Shown here piece after piece: positions 12,561-58,796 of a stretch of DNA of 64,000 nt. A program made the position numbers and the translations under genes. Position 1 is the first letter of the stretch, and every line of letters starts with the position of its first letter. Location of the stretch: positions 9,070,347-9,134,346 of the forward strand of contig NC_059289.1 in the NCBI RefSeq assembly GCF_017591435.1, in the 5' to 3' direction. Under the pieces are notes generated by a model, which made no database searches, was not told where the DNA came from, and was given only the letters and a program-made list of their open reading frames with translations. Source of the stretch: Portunus trituberculatus (lineage: Eukaryota; Arthropoda; Malacostraca; Decapoda; Portunidae).

Positions 12561-13872
12561 ATTAAAAAAATACAATAAAAAAATAAACATGTGCACACTA
12601 TTACTAACTAATGAGGTAATTCTACAAAATGAATAGTAGCTACATACTGTTTCTTGTATCAGTGCTTGGCTACAAAGTGGTAGCATTTTAGGTTGTCTAG
12701 TGAATATTATTTCAGGAGACTAAAATGCAGTAGTCATATCTACTGACCAAATAAATGACAATGAAAATTAAGGAAAAATGCAGAATAATTCCATAAACCT
12801 GAGTTTTACTGTTTAAAATTTTTATATTTTGAAAACAAGTCATTCAGTTATAATATCAAGCAAATCCATACATGTTTATAATTTATCTTATACACTAAAT
12901 TTTAACAAATATCATTAACTATAGAACACAGACATTCTGTACATGTGTATTAAAAATAGGAATTGTATCCTGCAAAGACTTAAGCTCTCTGTAGTATCAC
13001 TTGCTAGGCCTGGACACCAAGAAGGCCTGTGCTAGTACCCTATTTCCATTTATTTGTATGTCAATACTGAAATTCTTACTGCTGCAAACAGATATTTCTA
13101 AACAATCTGACTTTGGACAAAGCAGTTTGGCAATTTCTTAAACTTCTTGATATATTTGAAATCTTAGATAACACAAATAAATAACTAAGGGTCAACTGTA
13201 GGAGACTACAAGTTCTTAATCAATCAATCAGTCATACATTCAAGGGAATTTCAACAAATCCAGAGAAAATTTGAATTATAGATGACACAAGTGACTATAG
13301 ATTATTTCTAAAAGACTACATTTTTTTTTTCTTTTCCAATATGCTCACATGAAGTTTTACTATGAGTTTCTACAATTCATACAAAACATATACTTGCTGA
13401 ACCCAGCAACTGAGGTGTGGCACGTGTTTCTAATAAGCAAGTCCTGCAACACCTCAGGCTACTGTGGCCACTGCTGGAATGGTGTGGATGACACATAACT
13501 GCAATAACAAAATGTCACCACTTTAAAATGTGTATTATTTGATAATAATTAAAGGGAGATACAAAATAGTGTTATTTGATAATATTATTAAAGGGATATA
13601 CAAAATCATAAAGTTCATTTATACAAAAAATGGCAGGTTTTTAACTGCAACTCATGGAAATTTTTCTTTTACAAAAAGAAAACATTGGATTCTTTGAGCT
13701 TAAGTATATGAAAGGAAGCATACACTTGTATAAGGTAATGAATAAAAAATGACTATCAGATAGATCCTTAAATGGTAAACAGAATTGTACTGAGGAACCA
13801 AATGAAAACGGAACTTGTTAATAATGATTATAAAAGATAAGGCATATACACTAAAAAATAAAGAGCTTCTCC
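12561..13872 (-). other. TFG 3' UTR and downstream sequence
   Basis: No further coding region seen. Downstream of the TFG stop (minus strand) the sequence is AT-rich; a TTTATT at 13049-13054 gives an AATAAA on the minus strand and is a possible polyadenylation signal, so the 3' UTR could be about 0.8 kb. The rest appears to be spacer up to the LINE. Confidence 0.4.
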
Positions 13873-41389
<27,517 letters not shown>

Positions 41390-42079
41390 CCTGCTCACTG
41401 CTATTCCTTCCTTCTTTCACTCTAATCTCCAACCTGTAATAAAGGAATAAAAGATTTAGTGTCATTTTACATACTAGATTTCAAAGAAGACAGAAATAAA
41501 AGATTTAGGATCATGTTATAATCTACACTTTCACAAATACATATCTGATAGTATGGTTCAATCCATCCATCACACATTTTTCCTTCAAGCATGACACTGG
41601 AAATAATTTGTTTCAATGTAGTGTTCATTATTGCAAATGTGTTATAATATTATTGAATCATTGACAGGTAATTCCTCTGTCTAGCTAAACCTTAGGTCTA
41701 GTAATAAGCATCTCCTCAAACCCATTGTATGTATATTTCTAGAGTAACAACTGCTTCATCAGTTATAATATTTATCATTATCATAAGTAATGGACATCAG
41801 GAATACACATTTTACATCATAGTGAACAGCTGGAATAGCCTCCCTGATTCTGTGTTGGATTTTTAAAGAATACTGGTCAGGTTATGAAAGTATCAAAACT
41901 GGTTAGGGTGTGAAAGTATCAAAGACAAAAATGGGATTATACTACAACAATTGAAAATACCAACCATGACCATAATGGCCACCTGACAGTAAGACTTACT
42001 TTCTATGATCCACAGAACTGAAGCCACAGGCCTAGTTGGCCTCTTCCAGAAGTCTTCTGTGCGTTGAGAGAAAAATCTC

Positions 42080-43180
42080 CAGTGTATTTACCTAGTTGTA
42101 GTTTTACAGGGCCTGGGCTTTACACTCATGTGGCCCCATCTCCATATCTACACTTATCCAATTTTTCTTTAAAGCTATGCACACTCTTTGCTGACACCAC
42201 TTTCTCACTCAAACTGTTCCAAGTCTCAACGCATCTTTACGGGAAACTATATTTTTTAACATCTCTCAGACATCTTCCCTTCCTCAGTTTTTTACTATGC
42301 AATCTTGTGCTTCTAACATCATATTCTTCTCTCAGAATCAGTTTCTCATTATCCACCCGATCCATTCCGTTAATCAATTTATAAACTTGTATCAGATCCC
42401 CTCTTTCCCTTCTCTGTTCCAGGGTTGGTAGATCCATAGTCTATCCTTATATGTCATCCCTTCAAATTCTAGAACCATTCTTGTAACCATTTTTTGTAGT
42501 CTCTCCAACTTACTTATGTGTTTCTTTTCATGGGGGGTCCACACAACTCCTGCATATTCCAATCTGGGTCTTACTATAGTACTTATCAATTTCTTCATCA
42601 TTTCTTTGTCCATGTAGTGAAATGCTAATCCAATATTCCTTAGCAAACTATATGTCTCTCTGAAAATTCTATCAATATGGCTTATCGGTTGATTGTTTTC
42701 TTTCATCGTCACTCCCAAGTCCTTTGCCTTTTTTACTTTCTCTAGTTCTACTCCATCTCCTATCTTATAGATTCCCACTGGTCGTCTTTCACTCTTTCCC
42801 ATTTCCATGACATGGCTTTTGTCCACATTGAATTCCATCTCCCATTTTTTATTCCATTTCAGATCTTGTTTAAGTCTTCCTGCATTATTTCACAATCCTC
42901 ATTTTGCTTTATAACTCTACACAGTTTCACATCATCCACAAACAGATTTATGTAGCTGATCACTCCCTCTGGCATGTCATTTATATATATGAGAAAAAGT
43001 ATTGGCGCCAATACTGACCCCTGTGGCACTCCGCTTTCTACTGCTCTCCACTTGGATTTCATATCTTTAACTACTGTCCTTATTTCTCTCCCCCTCAAAA
43101 AATTTTCCATCCATCTCAATGTGCTTCCTTTTAAGCCACCCTTCTCCTCTAACTTGCACAGTAATCTTTCATGTGGCACT
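42080..43180 (-). mobile_element. 5'-truncated CR1-like LINE
   Basis: Minus-strand RT fragment with VESGVPQGSVLAPILFLIY and the catalytic box FVDD (43013-42950 region, FADD in most relatives), then the thumb region (HIDRIFRETYSLLRNIG, RPRLEYAGVVWTPH) and a 3' UTR ending in AACTAGGTAAATAC repeats near 42085. Frameshifts are present. It lies in the presumed TFG 5' UTR intron, in TFG sense orientation. Confidence 0.75.
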
Positions 43181-44880
43181 TGAGTTGAGTTGAGTTATAG
43201 GTCGGGAGAGATGCCTTTGTATCAGCTCTCCCTGACGTATTTTTCTGGCTGTCGGGGTCTTTTCTTCTTTCACTTATTGATTTCTGTTATCATCTTCTAT
43301 TTCCTTGATCTTCTTTTGTCTTATATTCCAAAATTTTTGCTGAATTGTTTTTGTTTCTTGTATGTCTGTATTATTAAAAAGCAGATCCCCTATTATTTTT
43401 TTCAGTATTTTCCTGGTATGGCTGCTGTAATGTTTTATTTTTCTGTCTTTCTGTGGCATAGGCAGGGGACCAGAGAAGGAAGTGGGCTAAATTTTTGTTG
43501 TCAACACTTCACAGCCAACAGTCTGTGCTTTCATTTGAAAATCTTTTCCTATCATTTAATTTTAGGGTGTTTGTTCTACATTTAAATAGGATATCTGATG
43601 CTATGTCATTAGTGTATACCTCATCTTGCCCTCCAATCTTCTTCCTGTGTTCTTCGTACAGAGTTACACAAGTTTTATCATTTAATGATTCTCGCCATGC
43701 CTGTGTGTCCTTAGTTTTCATTAAGTTTGTTTCATTTGTTTCCTTTGTTTCATTTTGTATGCATGCTTTCAGTAGTCTTAATTCTCTCAGATCTTTTAGC
43801 TCCTTGCCTACTCTCCACCAACTCTTCTGCTACCCTTTTCACCAAGACTTTTCCTTCCACCAGTAGGTATCTTAGATATTTTAGCTACCCTTCCCTCACT
43901 CTTGAACTCACACTAGATGCTCCAACTTCCCCCCTCAGGGTTGCTATAGGTGTATAGCTTGGTGCTCCTAAAATTTGCCGAAAGACCCTATTTTCTATCC
44001 TCTGCAGCTTACTAATTTCCATTTCATTAAAGTCTATAATGCTACTTCCAAATAAAATAGAGGGAAGTGCCACACTCTTCCAAAAAGTTTTTCCAATGAG
44101 TAGTCTTGAGCAACTTCTCGCTAATACGCTCCTCGTCATATTGGCCAGCTTTCTCACCTTTGTTAACATTTCCTCCTTCTGCACTTTGAAGCAATTAATG
44201 CTGTCATTTATAGTGATTCCTAAATATCTAAACTTATCTTTTACTTCTATATTTTCAATATTTTCTGGTCTTACCTTCATGTTAAATATTATTATTCTAC
44301 TTTTCTCTTTGTTTATTTCATACCCAAATTCTTTTCCTATCTCCTCCATTTTCTTTATTACTTTATCAAACGCCTTTTTAAAATCCAAATAAATACAGTC
44401 AATCCATCTCATCCCTCTCTCTCTTGTACTCTATCAACTATTCTAGAGTAGAAACTCAGTAAATTTGTTACACACGACTGGCCTTTTCTAAAACCAAATT
44501 GGCTATTTGAAAATAATTTGTTGTCTTCAAGAAACTTGATCCATTGTTTCTCTATTACTTTTTCACACATCTTGCATATTATACTAGTTAGTGATATTGA
44601 TCTGTAATTTAAAGGTTCTTCCTTCCTTATATATGGGAACCACCTCAGCTCTTTTCCATTCTACTGGTACTGTTCCATTTTCTATTGAGCATTTTATGAT
44701 GTATATAGAACTTGCTAGTTCTTCTTACATTCTTTTAATATTCGGCCTGAGACTTCATCCGGTCCAATTGCCTTCTCTTCATCTAATTCCGCCATCAACT
44801 CTTTTATTTCAAGCTTGGTTACTTTAATCTTTTTTCATATAGACAGTCTCTCTATTACCCTGTGGTCTTTCGAATTTGGA
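43180..44880 (-). mobile_element. Second LINE, internally deleted
   Basis: Minus-strand frames give IYLDFKKAFDKV (RT) joined directly to a later region (GYEINKEKSRIIIFNMKV, then RYLGITINDS), so the YADD segment is missing. They continue with RIENRVFRQILGAPSYTPIA and a C-terminal region to about 43200, ending in AACTCAACTCAA-type tail repeats. The C-terminus resembles that of the 8.2-10.6 kb LINE. Non-functional. Confidence 0.65.
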
Positions 44881-44898
44881 TTCCTTAGTAAAGATTTC

Positions 44899-44900
<2 letters not shown>

Positions 44901-44956
<56 letters not shown>
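44901..44956. repeat. (GA)n microsatellite
   Basis: About 56 bp of GA repeat between the LINE remnant and the TFG upstream region. Confidence 0.95.
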
Positions 44957-44960
<4 letters not shown>

Positions 44961-45070
44961 ATATTTCTTAAGCTTCTAACCTGACCCAGTACTCATAACG
45001 GTACTATCTAATCTAGTGACATTACGATGGCCAAATGGACACATCGGTCTGCACACAAAGTTTTACTTAC

Positions 45071-45330
45071 CGCAGCGTTGCAGTTCAGTGTATGCAGATG
45101 ATGCGAACGTGGATGATCAGTCAGTTACGTGGAGAGAGGCGCGGAGGGCCACAGAGAGCCAGCGAGCAGGAGTGACGTGCATCGGCTACGTGAACGTCAC
45201 CGTCCAGTCGCCGTCAGCTGATGTTTGTTTGGCATTCACCATTCAGGGGAAGAGGCGGGGCGCGCCGCTCTTCGGTACCTACCTCTTGCCTAAAGGCATG
45301 GCAAACACTGTTTATTGTTCAAGAGCCTCT
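45071..45330 (-). promoter_or_regulatory. Presumed TFG non-coding first exon and GC-rich promoter
   Basis: A strong minus-strand donor (AACGCTGCG|GTAAGTAAAAC) sits at 45070/45071 and would pair with the acceptor in front of the TFG start-codon exon (TTATTACAG|GTTGG at 41433). The sequence upstream of it (45080-45290) is CpG- and GC-rich, with GGCGGGGCGCGCC at about 45257-45269. Inferred from splice signals and composition, not from transcripts. Confidence 0.45.
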
Positions 45331-45607
45331 TAAATTATCTTTAAATTTTGTTTTTTTGTTTTCTTTGCATGAACATTTGCAACCATCACTATATAATAAA
45401 GAAATATTTAAACTGGTTAGAAAGTAATGGCTCGAATTTATATATAATTGAAAACTCCCGTCTTTTTTTCTATAATATATGATATACATGATCCACTTGA
45501 GAACAAGCACTTCTAATGGTATAAACAAAGGGAATGGAAAGTAATGGGGCTGTCTCTTGAGATGCGAATTATGGGGCTACATTGGCCCCTCGAGGGCACC
45601 AGTTGCC

Positions 45608-45690
45608 CTTATTATTATTATTATTATCATTATTATTACTATTATTATTATCATCATCATCATCATCATTTTTATTATGATTACTATTAT
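45608..45690. repeat. (ATT)n/(CAT)n microsatellite
   Basis: Imperfect trinucleotide array between the two presumed first exons. Confidence 0.95.
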
Positions 45691-45699
45691 AAGATAGCT

Positions 45700-45935
45700 G
45701 GGCCAAAGCTGGCTGCATGTAGCATAGTAATGCCTCCAAGCGGCTTGTGTGGTGAGCTGCCATTGGTGAGAAGGGGCGGTAGGCGACCAGTGAGGGTGCT
45801 GCTTTCTCCTATGCGCTCCCGATTCGAATGTTGTCACTTTGCTGGGCTGCCGTGATCCTTGACATCATCTCTTCAACTAATATTTGTCGTCCAAGCTAGG
45901 AACCAGGACTTGATATCGCCGAAAGGACATACAAG
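45700..45935 (+). promoter_or_regulatory. Presumed ARHGAP19 non-coding first exon and promoter
   Basis: The start-codon exon of ARHGAP19 begins with an acceptor one base before the ATG (TTTTTGCAG|CATG), so an upstream 5' UTR exon must exist. A good donor (ACATACAAG|GTAATGG) at 45935/45936 follows a stretch without transposon signatures and is the best candidate. About 0.6-0.8 kb from the TFG candidate exon, in opposite orientation. Confidence 0.4.
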
Positions 45936-46290
45936 GTAATGGTTATTGCAGGTAGCATGAATATTATTGTTATTGTTTTCGATGTGGTTGTTGTAACAGC
46001 GGTTTTTAGAGGTTACGTATTTGTGTTTGTCTGCCTTTCTGTGTGTTGGGGGAGGTGTCGATATGAATGTCCCAGACATTGTGTGAACATTTTAAGGTTG
46101 AGATTAATGCCTTGTATGTGTACTAGAAATGCGTGTGTATTAAAAGCATGGCTCATGTCTTCCATACCGGCAATAGTATATATAGTATATGCATTAAGAG
46201 GTGGTACTTTATTTCAGGTCAGGATGTGGTTAGTTTTATTAATTAAACTCTTAGTCCAGGTCCTGCATACCACTAATACTTTATACTTTA

Positions 46291-46494
46291 CAGCAGGGGT
46301 TCTCAACTCAAGAACCCCCTGAGTCATAGGTCTAACTATCCGAACCCCCAGTAATCTGACATCAAACATAATGTTAACTTAGTGACTGACACCAACACAA
46401 TATGCAATGGTACTGCAAAGGATATTATTAGATCAGCCTGGGAATCTTGTGAACCCCTGTGTGTTTGCAAATCAGAGGTTGAGAACCCTTGCTT
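46291..46494. mobile_element. hAT-like MITE 1
   Basis: Inverted ends CAGCAGGGGTTCTCAAC and GTTGAGAACCCTTGCTT, the CAGGGGTTCTCAA form of hAT (Charlie-type) terminal repeats. Internal GAACCCCC phrases are repeated in both orientations. No clean 8-bp target duplication seen. Confidence 0.65.
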
Positions 46495-46581
46495 TAGAGG
46501 ATTTATTGAAGTAGTCAAACATTAACATTTGCATCATTATACATAAAATACACTTGATATCACCATAGCTGAGTGTGAAAA

Positions 46582-46584
<3 letters not shown>

Positions 46585-46645
<61 letters not shown>
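46585..46645. repeat. (AT)n microsatellite
   Basis: About 60 bp of AT between the two hAT-like MITEs in the ARHGAP19 5' intron. Confidence 0.95.
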
Positions 46646-46647
<2 letters not shown>

Positions 46648-46662
46648 CAATACTTGATAGAT

Positions 46663-46935
46663 CAGTGGTTCTTAACCTTTTTACTAGCACCCCCCTTCCA
46701 AGAATTCTTCCTTCCCTCCATGCTCCCTTGCATCTATGGATACAATTCTCTCCCAAAGTTTAAATAAAAAGGACAATACTTTGTCTTTTCAACTTCTCAT
46801 TACTTGACCATGCTTTCATTAAGAGAATGACAAATATAATTTGAAAAATTCTTGCTTTTTCCCAAGGGATCGTACCCCCCTGGAGTTTACTAACGCCTCC
46901 CATAGGGGACGTGTCCTCAGGTTAAAAACCAAGTG
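46663..46935. mobile_element. hAT-like MITE 2
   Basis: Begins CAGTGGTTCTTAACCTTTTT and ends AGGTTAAAAACCAAGTG, imperfect inverted repeats of the hAT type. Internal ACCCCCC runs. The end differs from CACTG, so it is old. Confidence 0.65.
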
Positions 46936-47616
46936 TGTTACATTAATAAGAATTTTAACAGCCATAACCTATAATTGGTAACTAGTGATAAAATATATCC
47001 AATAACTGATAATTATATATATATAATCAATAGCTAAATGCAAAATTCTGATACTAGTGATAATGATACTGATAGTTCAAATGAAAAGAAATTGATAAAT
47101 CCAAATCTTTATTTTCATAATTAGCTTAAGATTATCAGAAAGAAATAAACATTCAATATTTATTGTGCCTCTTCTTGAACTAATGAAAAGTACTTATACT
47201 GTTTTAAGTACAATAACCATATTTGATTTTGAAAGTTTAAAACCTCAGCATGCTTTATGTTCCAAAAACACTAAAACTATCAATTATGTGTAGTTTAGAA
47301 CCAAAATTATGTGGTATCAATAAATTAATAATAAGGGGAAAATATTTGTCCGGTAATCAAGAACCTGATATTGTCACCAAGATCATTTAATGCCCACCCA
47401 TGAATATCATTGCTGCCTGTGCTCTCTCTTTGGAAAGTAAAAAAGGTAGAAAATGAATGAGCAGCAATTAATTCATGAAAAACAAAAACAAAAAGACAAA
47501 CAATTATCTGTATTCACAGAACACTGACTAATTTCACATTACAGCACTGTTAGATGTTAAACTAAACCTTAACTTGACCTAACTAATCTTAACCTTACCT
47601 TCACGATTTTTGCAGC

Positions 47617-54019
<6,403 letters not shown>

Positions 54020-54183
54020 GATCAGGAGAAATTTTGTTAGAGGTTTTAGAGGTTATGAGTTAGCAGATGACTTTGTTATAAAAGACTTATAGTTGTTATC
54101 AGCCTCTGTTGGGATTCTGACCAAAAACAATTTTAGTTAACAATTTTAGTTATACTTTCTTTATTCAAATGTACAATACCCAC

Positions 54184-54257
<74 letters not shown>

Positions 54258-54644
54258 TGCTTTGTCTGGACAACTTCATATGAGGGTGTGTTTGTGTGTG
54301 TGTGTAGTGCTTTGTCTGGATAACTTCATATGAGTGTTTGTGTGTGTGTGTGGTGCTTTATCTAGACAACATATGAGGTCTGCCTGGTAAATACTTTTTT
54401 CTTCTATAACCACATCTGTACATAAAAATGCAAGAAAAGTTTATTCACCTGAAGTGTTGAAGTTTATTCTTGAGCACCCTCCACCTCACTGGCAGGAGGA
54501 TCACAGGAGATGGAATAGCCAGCCTGCCTGCCTGCCTGCAGGATGTTCATTGTAGCTGTTGTATTGATACAAATAAGTTTTTATATACATTTGTAAGGCA
54601 TGGAATGAAAACATTTTTTGACTGATAAAGTGGATGTATTAACT

Positions 54645-54706
<62 letters not shown>

Positions 54707-54960
54707 TACATTACTGCCAGGCACTCATCTTCCAGATCATTGCTTTACATTGCACATTATCACCAAAAAGTCACCAAATAAGTATTGAGCGTCTTTCTAG
54801 ATTCACTGTACTAATACATATAATTTAATCTCTTTCTCTCCTTAGACCACTGTCATATGATATTGTCACTTACAATTAGCTTACATATTTCGCTCCTTTG
54901 CTTTTCAGCTGCTATCATGTGCTAATGTAATGCGAGGGAAAGGAAAAAAATATTAAATAA
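54020..54960 (+). other. ARHGAP19 3' UTR with minisatellite and microsatellites
   Basis: After the stop: (GT)n at 54188-54255, then three units of about 55-60 bp each made of (GT)n plus TAGTGCTTTGTCTGGACAAC and TTCATATGAG (to about 54385), and (CT)n at 54649-54702. An AATAAA at about 54955 is a possible polyadenylation signal. 54960-55440 shows an (A)18 run near 55352 and nothing else. Confidence 0.5.
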
Positions 54961-55534
54961 ATGAAAAATTAAATTACTTACAATGAATACTTACTATGAA
55001 TAAAGGAAAGATTATGTAAGAACCTTTAAATTTATTTTGACAAAAATTATAGCGGTAGCTATGATCAAGGCATTGGGTTATAGATTTAGAAGAAATTATC
55101 ACAACAAATAAACACACTTTACACAAATAACTGGAATGGTATTAAATGATCTTTATCTCCCCACAATCACGTTTGTCCTTTACAGTCCAATTCACCGGAG
55201 AGAAGGTAATTCACTCACGTAAAAAGAAAATAAATAAAAAATATTAAAACATAAGAATCACTACACAGCCTAGTCAATGTTAACTCATGGCATCACGGGC
55301 TGCTGTAACTCCCCTCACATAAACATCCCACTTCACTCATCTTTTTGGTGAAAAAAAAAAAAAAAAAACATTTCTGGGAGATGTGTACCAAAGGGTGACA
55401 CCATCTTAAAACAATGCCAAGGCAAGACAACACTAGTACTAGCTAGCCTAACCCTAATCAAATACACACGTGGTCACGCTGAGAGAGAGAGAGAGCAGTT
55501 GTCTCTATTTGCTCATGGGGAAAACAAGGAGGTA

Positions 55535-57410
55535 CAGGCAACCCCCGCTTAACGAAGGGGTTACGTTCTTAAAAAAAACTTTTGTTAAGTGAACCAATTA
55601 TAACAAGTTGAGTTGAGCTTCCATTGAGAGTAAACAAAGCAAGAGTGCATCATAATATAGTGAAAGGTTTAATGAAAGTAAAAATTATGAAGGTAAACAT
55701 TTAGGCAGTTTAATTTAAGTCATTATAATGTACAATAATGTATGTATGTATGTAACTTTATAATGATGATCTTAAATTTATGAAGGGAGGGAGTGAAACA
55801 GGAAAGACACTAACCAGCAACCTGTGGAATATAAACAAAGAGCGCAACATTGTACCGCATACAAAACTTATGTATCACATTTCCACAAGGCTTTCCATTT
55901 TATCCATTGTAGAGTCGAGTTCAGGTGGTTCTTTTAGCTTGCAAGGAAGATACGGTCTCACCAGCCTTCTTAACAGAGTCTGCTGACTTGAAAATAGTAG
56001 AGACAGTAGATGGAGTCAAGATGGTGGCAAGCAATGCTATTGGTTTTCTCGCCTCTCGTGTCTGTGAATAATATCCAGCTTCACTTCGAGAATAAAAGAC
56101 TTTCTGGTCTTCTTAGCAACGCTAGGCGACATTGCAGGGTGTTTTGGTGGTAAGTTGAGCAAGGGAAGACGAGCTGCTGCTGACGCTGTTATTGTTTTGA
56201 ACAAGGGGGAATGAGTGGTGTGCGTTTTGTCCACAAGAGGCGCTGGTGTATTCAAAAGCCTGTTGGCCTGCGTGATACGGCAGGGCTTTCAAACTTGGAA
56301 AAAATTATCTGGATAAAACTTTGTTAAAGCGAGTTTGGTGTTCGTTAAACGAGCAGATGGTAGTAAAATTAAATATTCGTTATAGCGAAACTTCGTTGTG
56401 TGAACCTTCGTTAACCCTTATGTTCTGGTGATTAAACTATTTTCCAATATCCCATGATGGGTAAAAATGGTAAACCTAGAAATTGTCAGAAGACTGTTTG
56501 AATACTAATAATTATTTTCTCTTTGTTATTCTGAATACAATGATGTACTTTCTAGCTCGATGTGACCTCTGAAAGTTTAGTTATTGCCTTATCAAGGATT
56601 CCTCCTCCGCCCGCTGTGTGATCCGTCAAGCAGAAACAGCTCGGTGAGCGATGACACCGTGCAAACACACACACACAGACACTCTCTCTCTCTCTCATCT
56701 TGGAAGAGAAATTGTACACTTCCAATGAGAGAGAGAGAGTATTCTTTCACCTCTTTTCATATCAAGTTCCAAGCAAATAACATGTAGGTATCATCTCTCT
56801 CTCTCTCTCTCTCACACACACACGTCCCCCTGATCATCTTCCCAGAAAACGAGACACGCCTGCGTCTCCGTGAGCCACTCTGGGTTCTCAATATGATGTT
56901 TGGAGTCTGTTCTCCATCACCACTATCTCTGTCTTCTCTCTGTTCTGAGAAAACAGATGGATCCTCTGAATCATTTTCCGAGTCTTAACAACTGCTGTCT
57001 TCGCTTTCTACAGTTTCTTCCTCATAATTACTGTCACTGTAGTCAGGCTCAGAAGCACTGCTAAATAAAAATTATCTGTCTTGTTCCATAGTGAGTTATG
57101 AACTGAGACATCCCTTCGCTCTTATCAGGGTGCTTTCGACACGGCGGTTCGCTGGAGTTGCCAAGTGTCGCCCTCAGAATGGGAGAATAGCTTCGTTACC
57201 CCCAAATATACAGAGCTTGTGGCAACACTACGGGTGGAAAAAGAAGCCAGATACTTCCACTCGCCATCTGACTCGAGAAACCGGGCGTGGAGCTCAAACA
57301 TGAGGCGCGAAAATTCTTGATTACGGGAACAATCACCATCGCTATGAACGCACTGATGCAATCGTTCATATACAATCGCCAGAACATAAGAGTTAAACGG
57401 GGATTGCCTG
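55535..57410. mobile_element. pogo/Tigger-like element A3
   Basis: CAGGCAACCCCCGCTTAACG at the left and CGGGGATTGCCTG at the right, TA on both sides (55533-55534, 57411-57412). The unoccupied site is at about 63327-63337, where the other LTR-X copy reads straight through 'gaaggTActgg'. It lacks the LINE tail seen in A1 and A2. Its right terminal repeat is cut by a piggyBac-like element. A minus-strand remnant MSPSVAKKTRKSFILEVKLD is the pogo-type N-terminus. Confidence 0.9.
56415..57392. mobile_element. piggyBac-like element 2 inside the Tigger A3 terminal repeat
   Basis: TTAA duplicated at 56411-56414 and 57393-57396; ends CCCTTATGTTCTGG and CCAGAACATAAGAG. The Tigger terminal repeat continues exactly across (CCTTCG|TTAA ... 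TTAA|ACGGGGATTG). A minus-strand acidic Ser/Asp/Glu-rich stretch (SASEPDYSDSNYEEETVESE near 57055-57000) resembles the N-terminus of piggyBac transposases. Internally deleted, 978 bp. Confidence 0.85.
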
Positions 57411-58796
57411 TACTGGTAATTAAATTATATGACTACAAACATTATTTCACAATTTTAAGTTACGTAAAATTTTTATGAGAGCAAGAAAGACACTGACCTG
57501 CTCGTGGGAAAGACAAGAAGGTACTAGTGAGAATCTCACACAAAGCTCCTTCCCTCGCTCACGCCTTCAGTCACTAAAATAGTGAGTCGTAACTAGAAAT
57601 TATTTTTATTGCCATTACTAAGGGAATGACATTATTGGGAAACACTTTCCTGTACAGTTAAGTTCTCTCTCTACTTCTGGAGTGAAAAATTTTTTCACAA
57701 TTCTCATCATATAGTGAGTGAAATTAAGGTTTTTAATTCATTAGCTGGCTGCTCTCTCCTCCTCTAGGACGCCTCCCAATATGGTATATCTCGTGATCAC
57801 GTGTGTCTCTATACTAGGTTATTATTCTTAATTTAAAAAAAAAAAACTTAATATTATCCCCGGCACTACACAAGATTATCCCCCTTTCAAGAATTTTTCA
57901 CTCACCTAGCTTACATCTTCCACACAGGGAAATAAGTCCTATTCTTGGCAGCAGTAATCTTCACCAAATTCCTCCATCCTTGACGGGATTACAAATTTCA
58001 CTGGCCCTTGGAAATTGACTTCTACTTTCAATGGTTCATTATCCATTTAGTACAATGATCTTGCTAACCATCACTCCACAATGTCCCTTGGAGACATAAC
58101 ACCACAATTTTGAAAATAACTAGGGAATGAAGCCGTCCAACCCAGCCAACCTCCTGATTCACCATCAGTTTGAGACTTAACCTTAAGTTCTCCGGTACTC
58201 TCGATGACAAGATTCAGCCATCTTAGTTACCTGCATTCACGCGACACATTCATCTTCCCCCCATTCATTCTACCTTCCACTCAACAGGTATCCTAAAGTG
58301 AAAAATACGAGAGCTTGCCACGTCCTGTAGTGGCCAACCACAGTGTGACCCATGCTGACTGTAGAGTTGCAGTAATTAATCTGCAAATTAAAGTGGTAAC
58401 AACATCTCTTACACTCTTACTTACTTTGACTCTAGTTCCATTACTACTATCATTGACAGGAAGAGGTAATTTAATGAAGAATTACTGCTTACCTTACAAT
58501 CTACAATATTTACCATACCTTTACTTCTCATCCTAACATTCCTCGATGTACCATCGCGGTGGTCTACGTACCCTATGAGGCAACACTTCAGTTTCTACAT
58601 CTGTGTGAAAAACAGTGTCCTAGGCTTCTAGGAGATATTGTTCCTCTCCATAGAAAGGCTTTAGTTTTTCTGTTGCCCTTTGCAACAGTTGTCCTGTGAA
58701 GGGGTCTTTTACCACATAACCTCCACCACTCCTTAACACTTCTATCACTTTATATGGTCCATTCCACTTTACACTTAGTTTCTTACACACCCGGAG

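Larger units (their letters stand above)
55447..57870 (-). repeat. LTR-X, left copy (3' LTR of gypsy 2), split by Tigger A3
   Basis: On the minus strand it starts TGTAGTGCCGGGGATAAT at 57870, directly preceded by a polypurine tract (GAAAGGGGGATAATCTTG), and runs to about 55447 (GATTAGGGTTAG). Removing A3 (55535-57410) leaves about 0.55 kb that aligns with 63235-63745. Confidence 0.75.

Noticed and set aside
45544..45855. Tyr- and His-rich ORFs near the ARHGAP19 first exon
   Set aside because: Translations of the (ATT)n/(CAT)n microsatellite.
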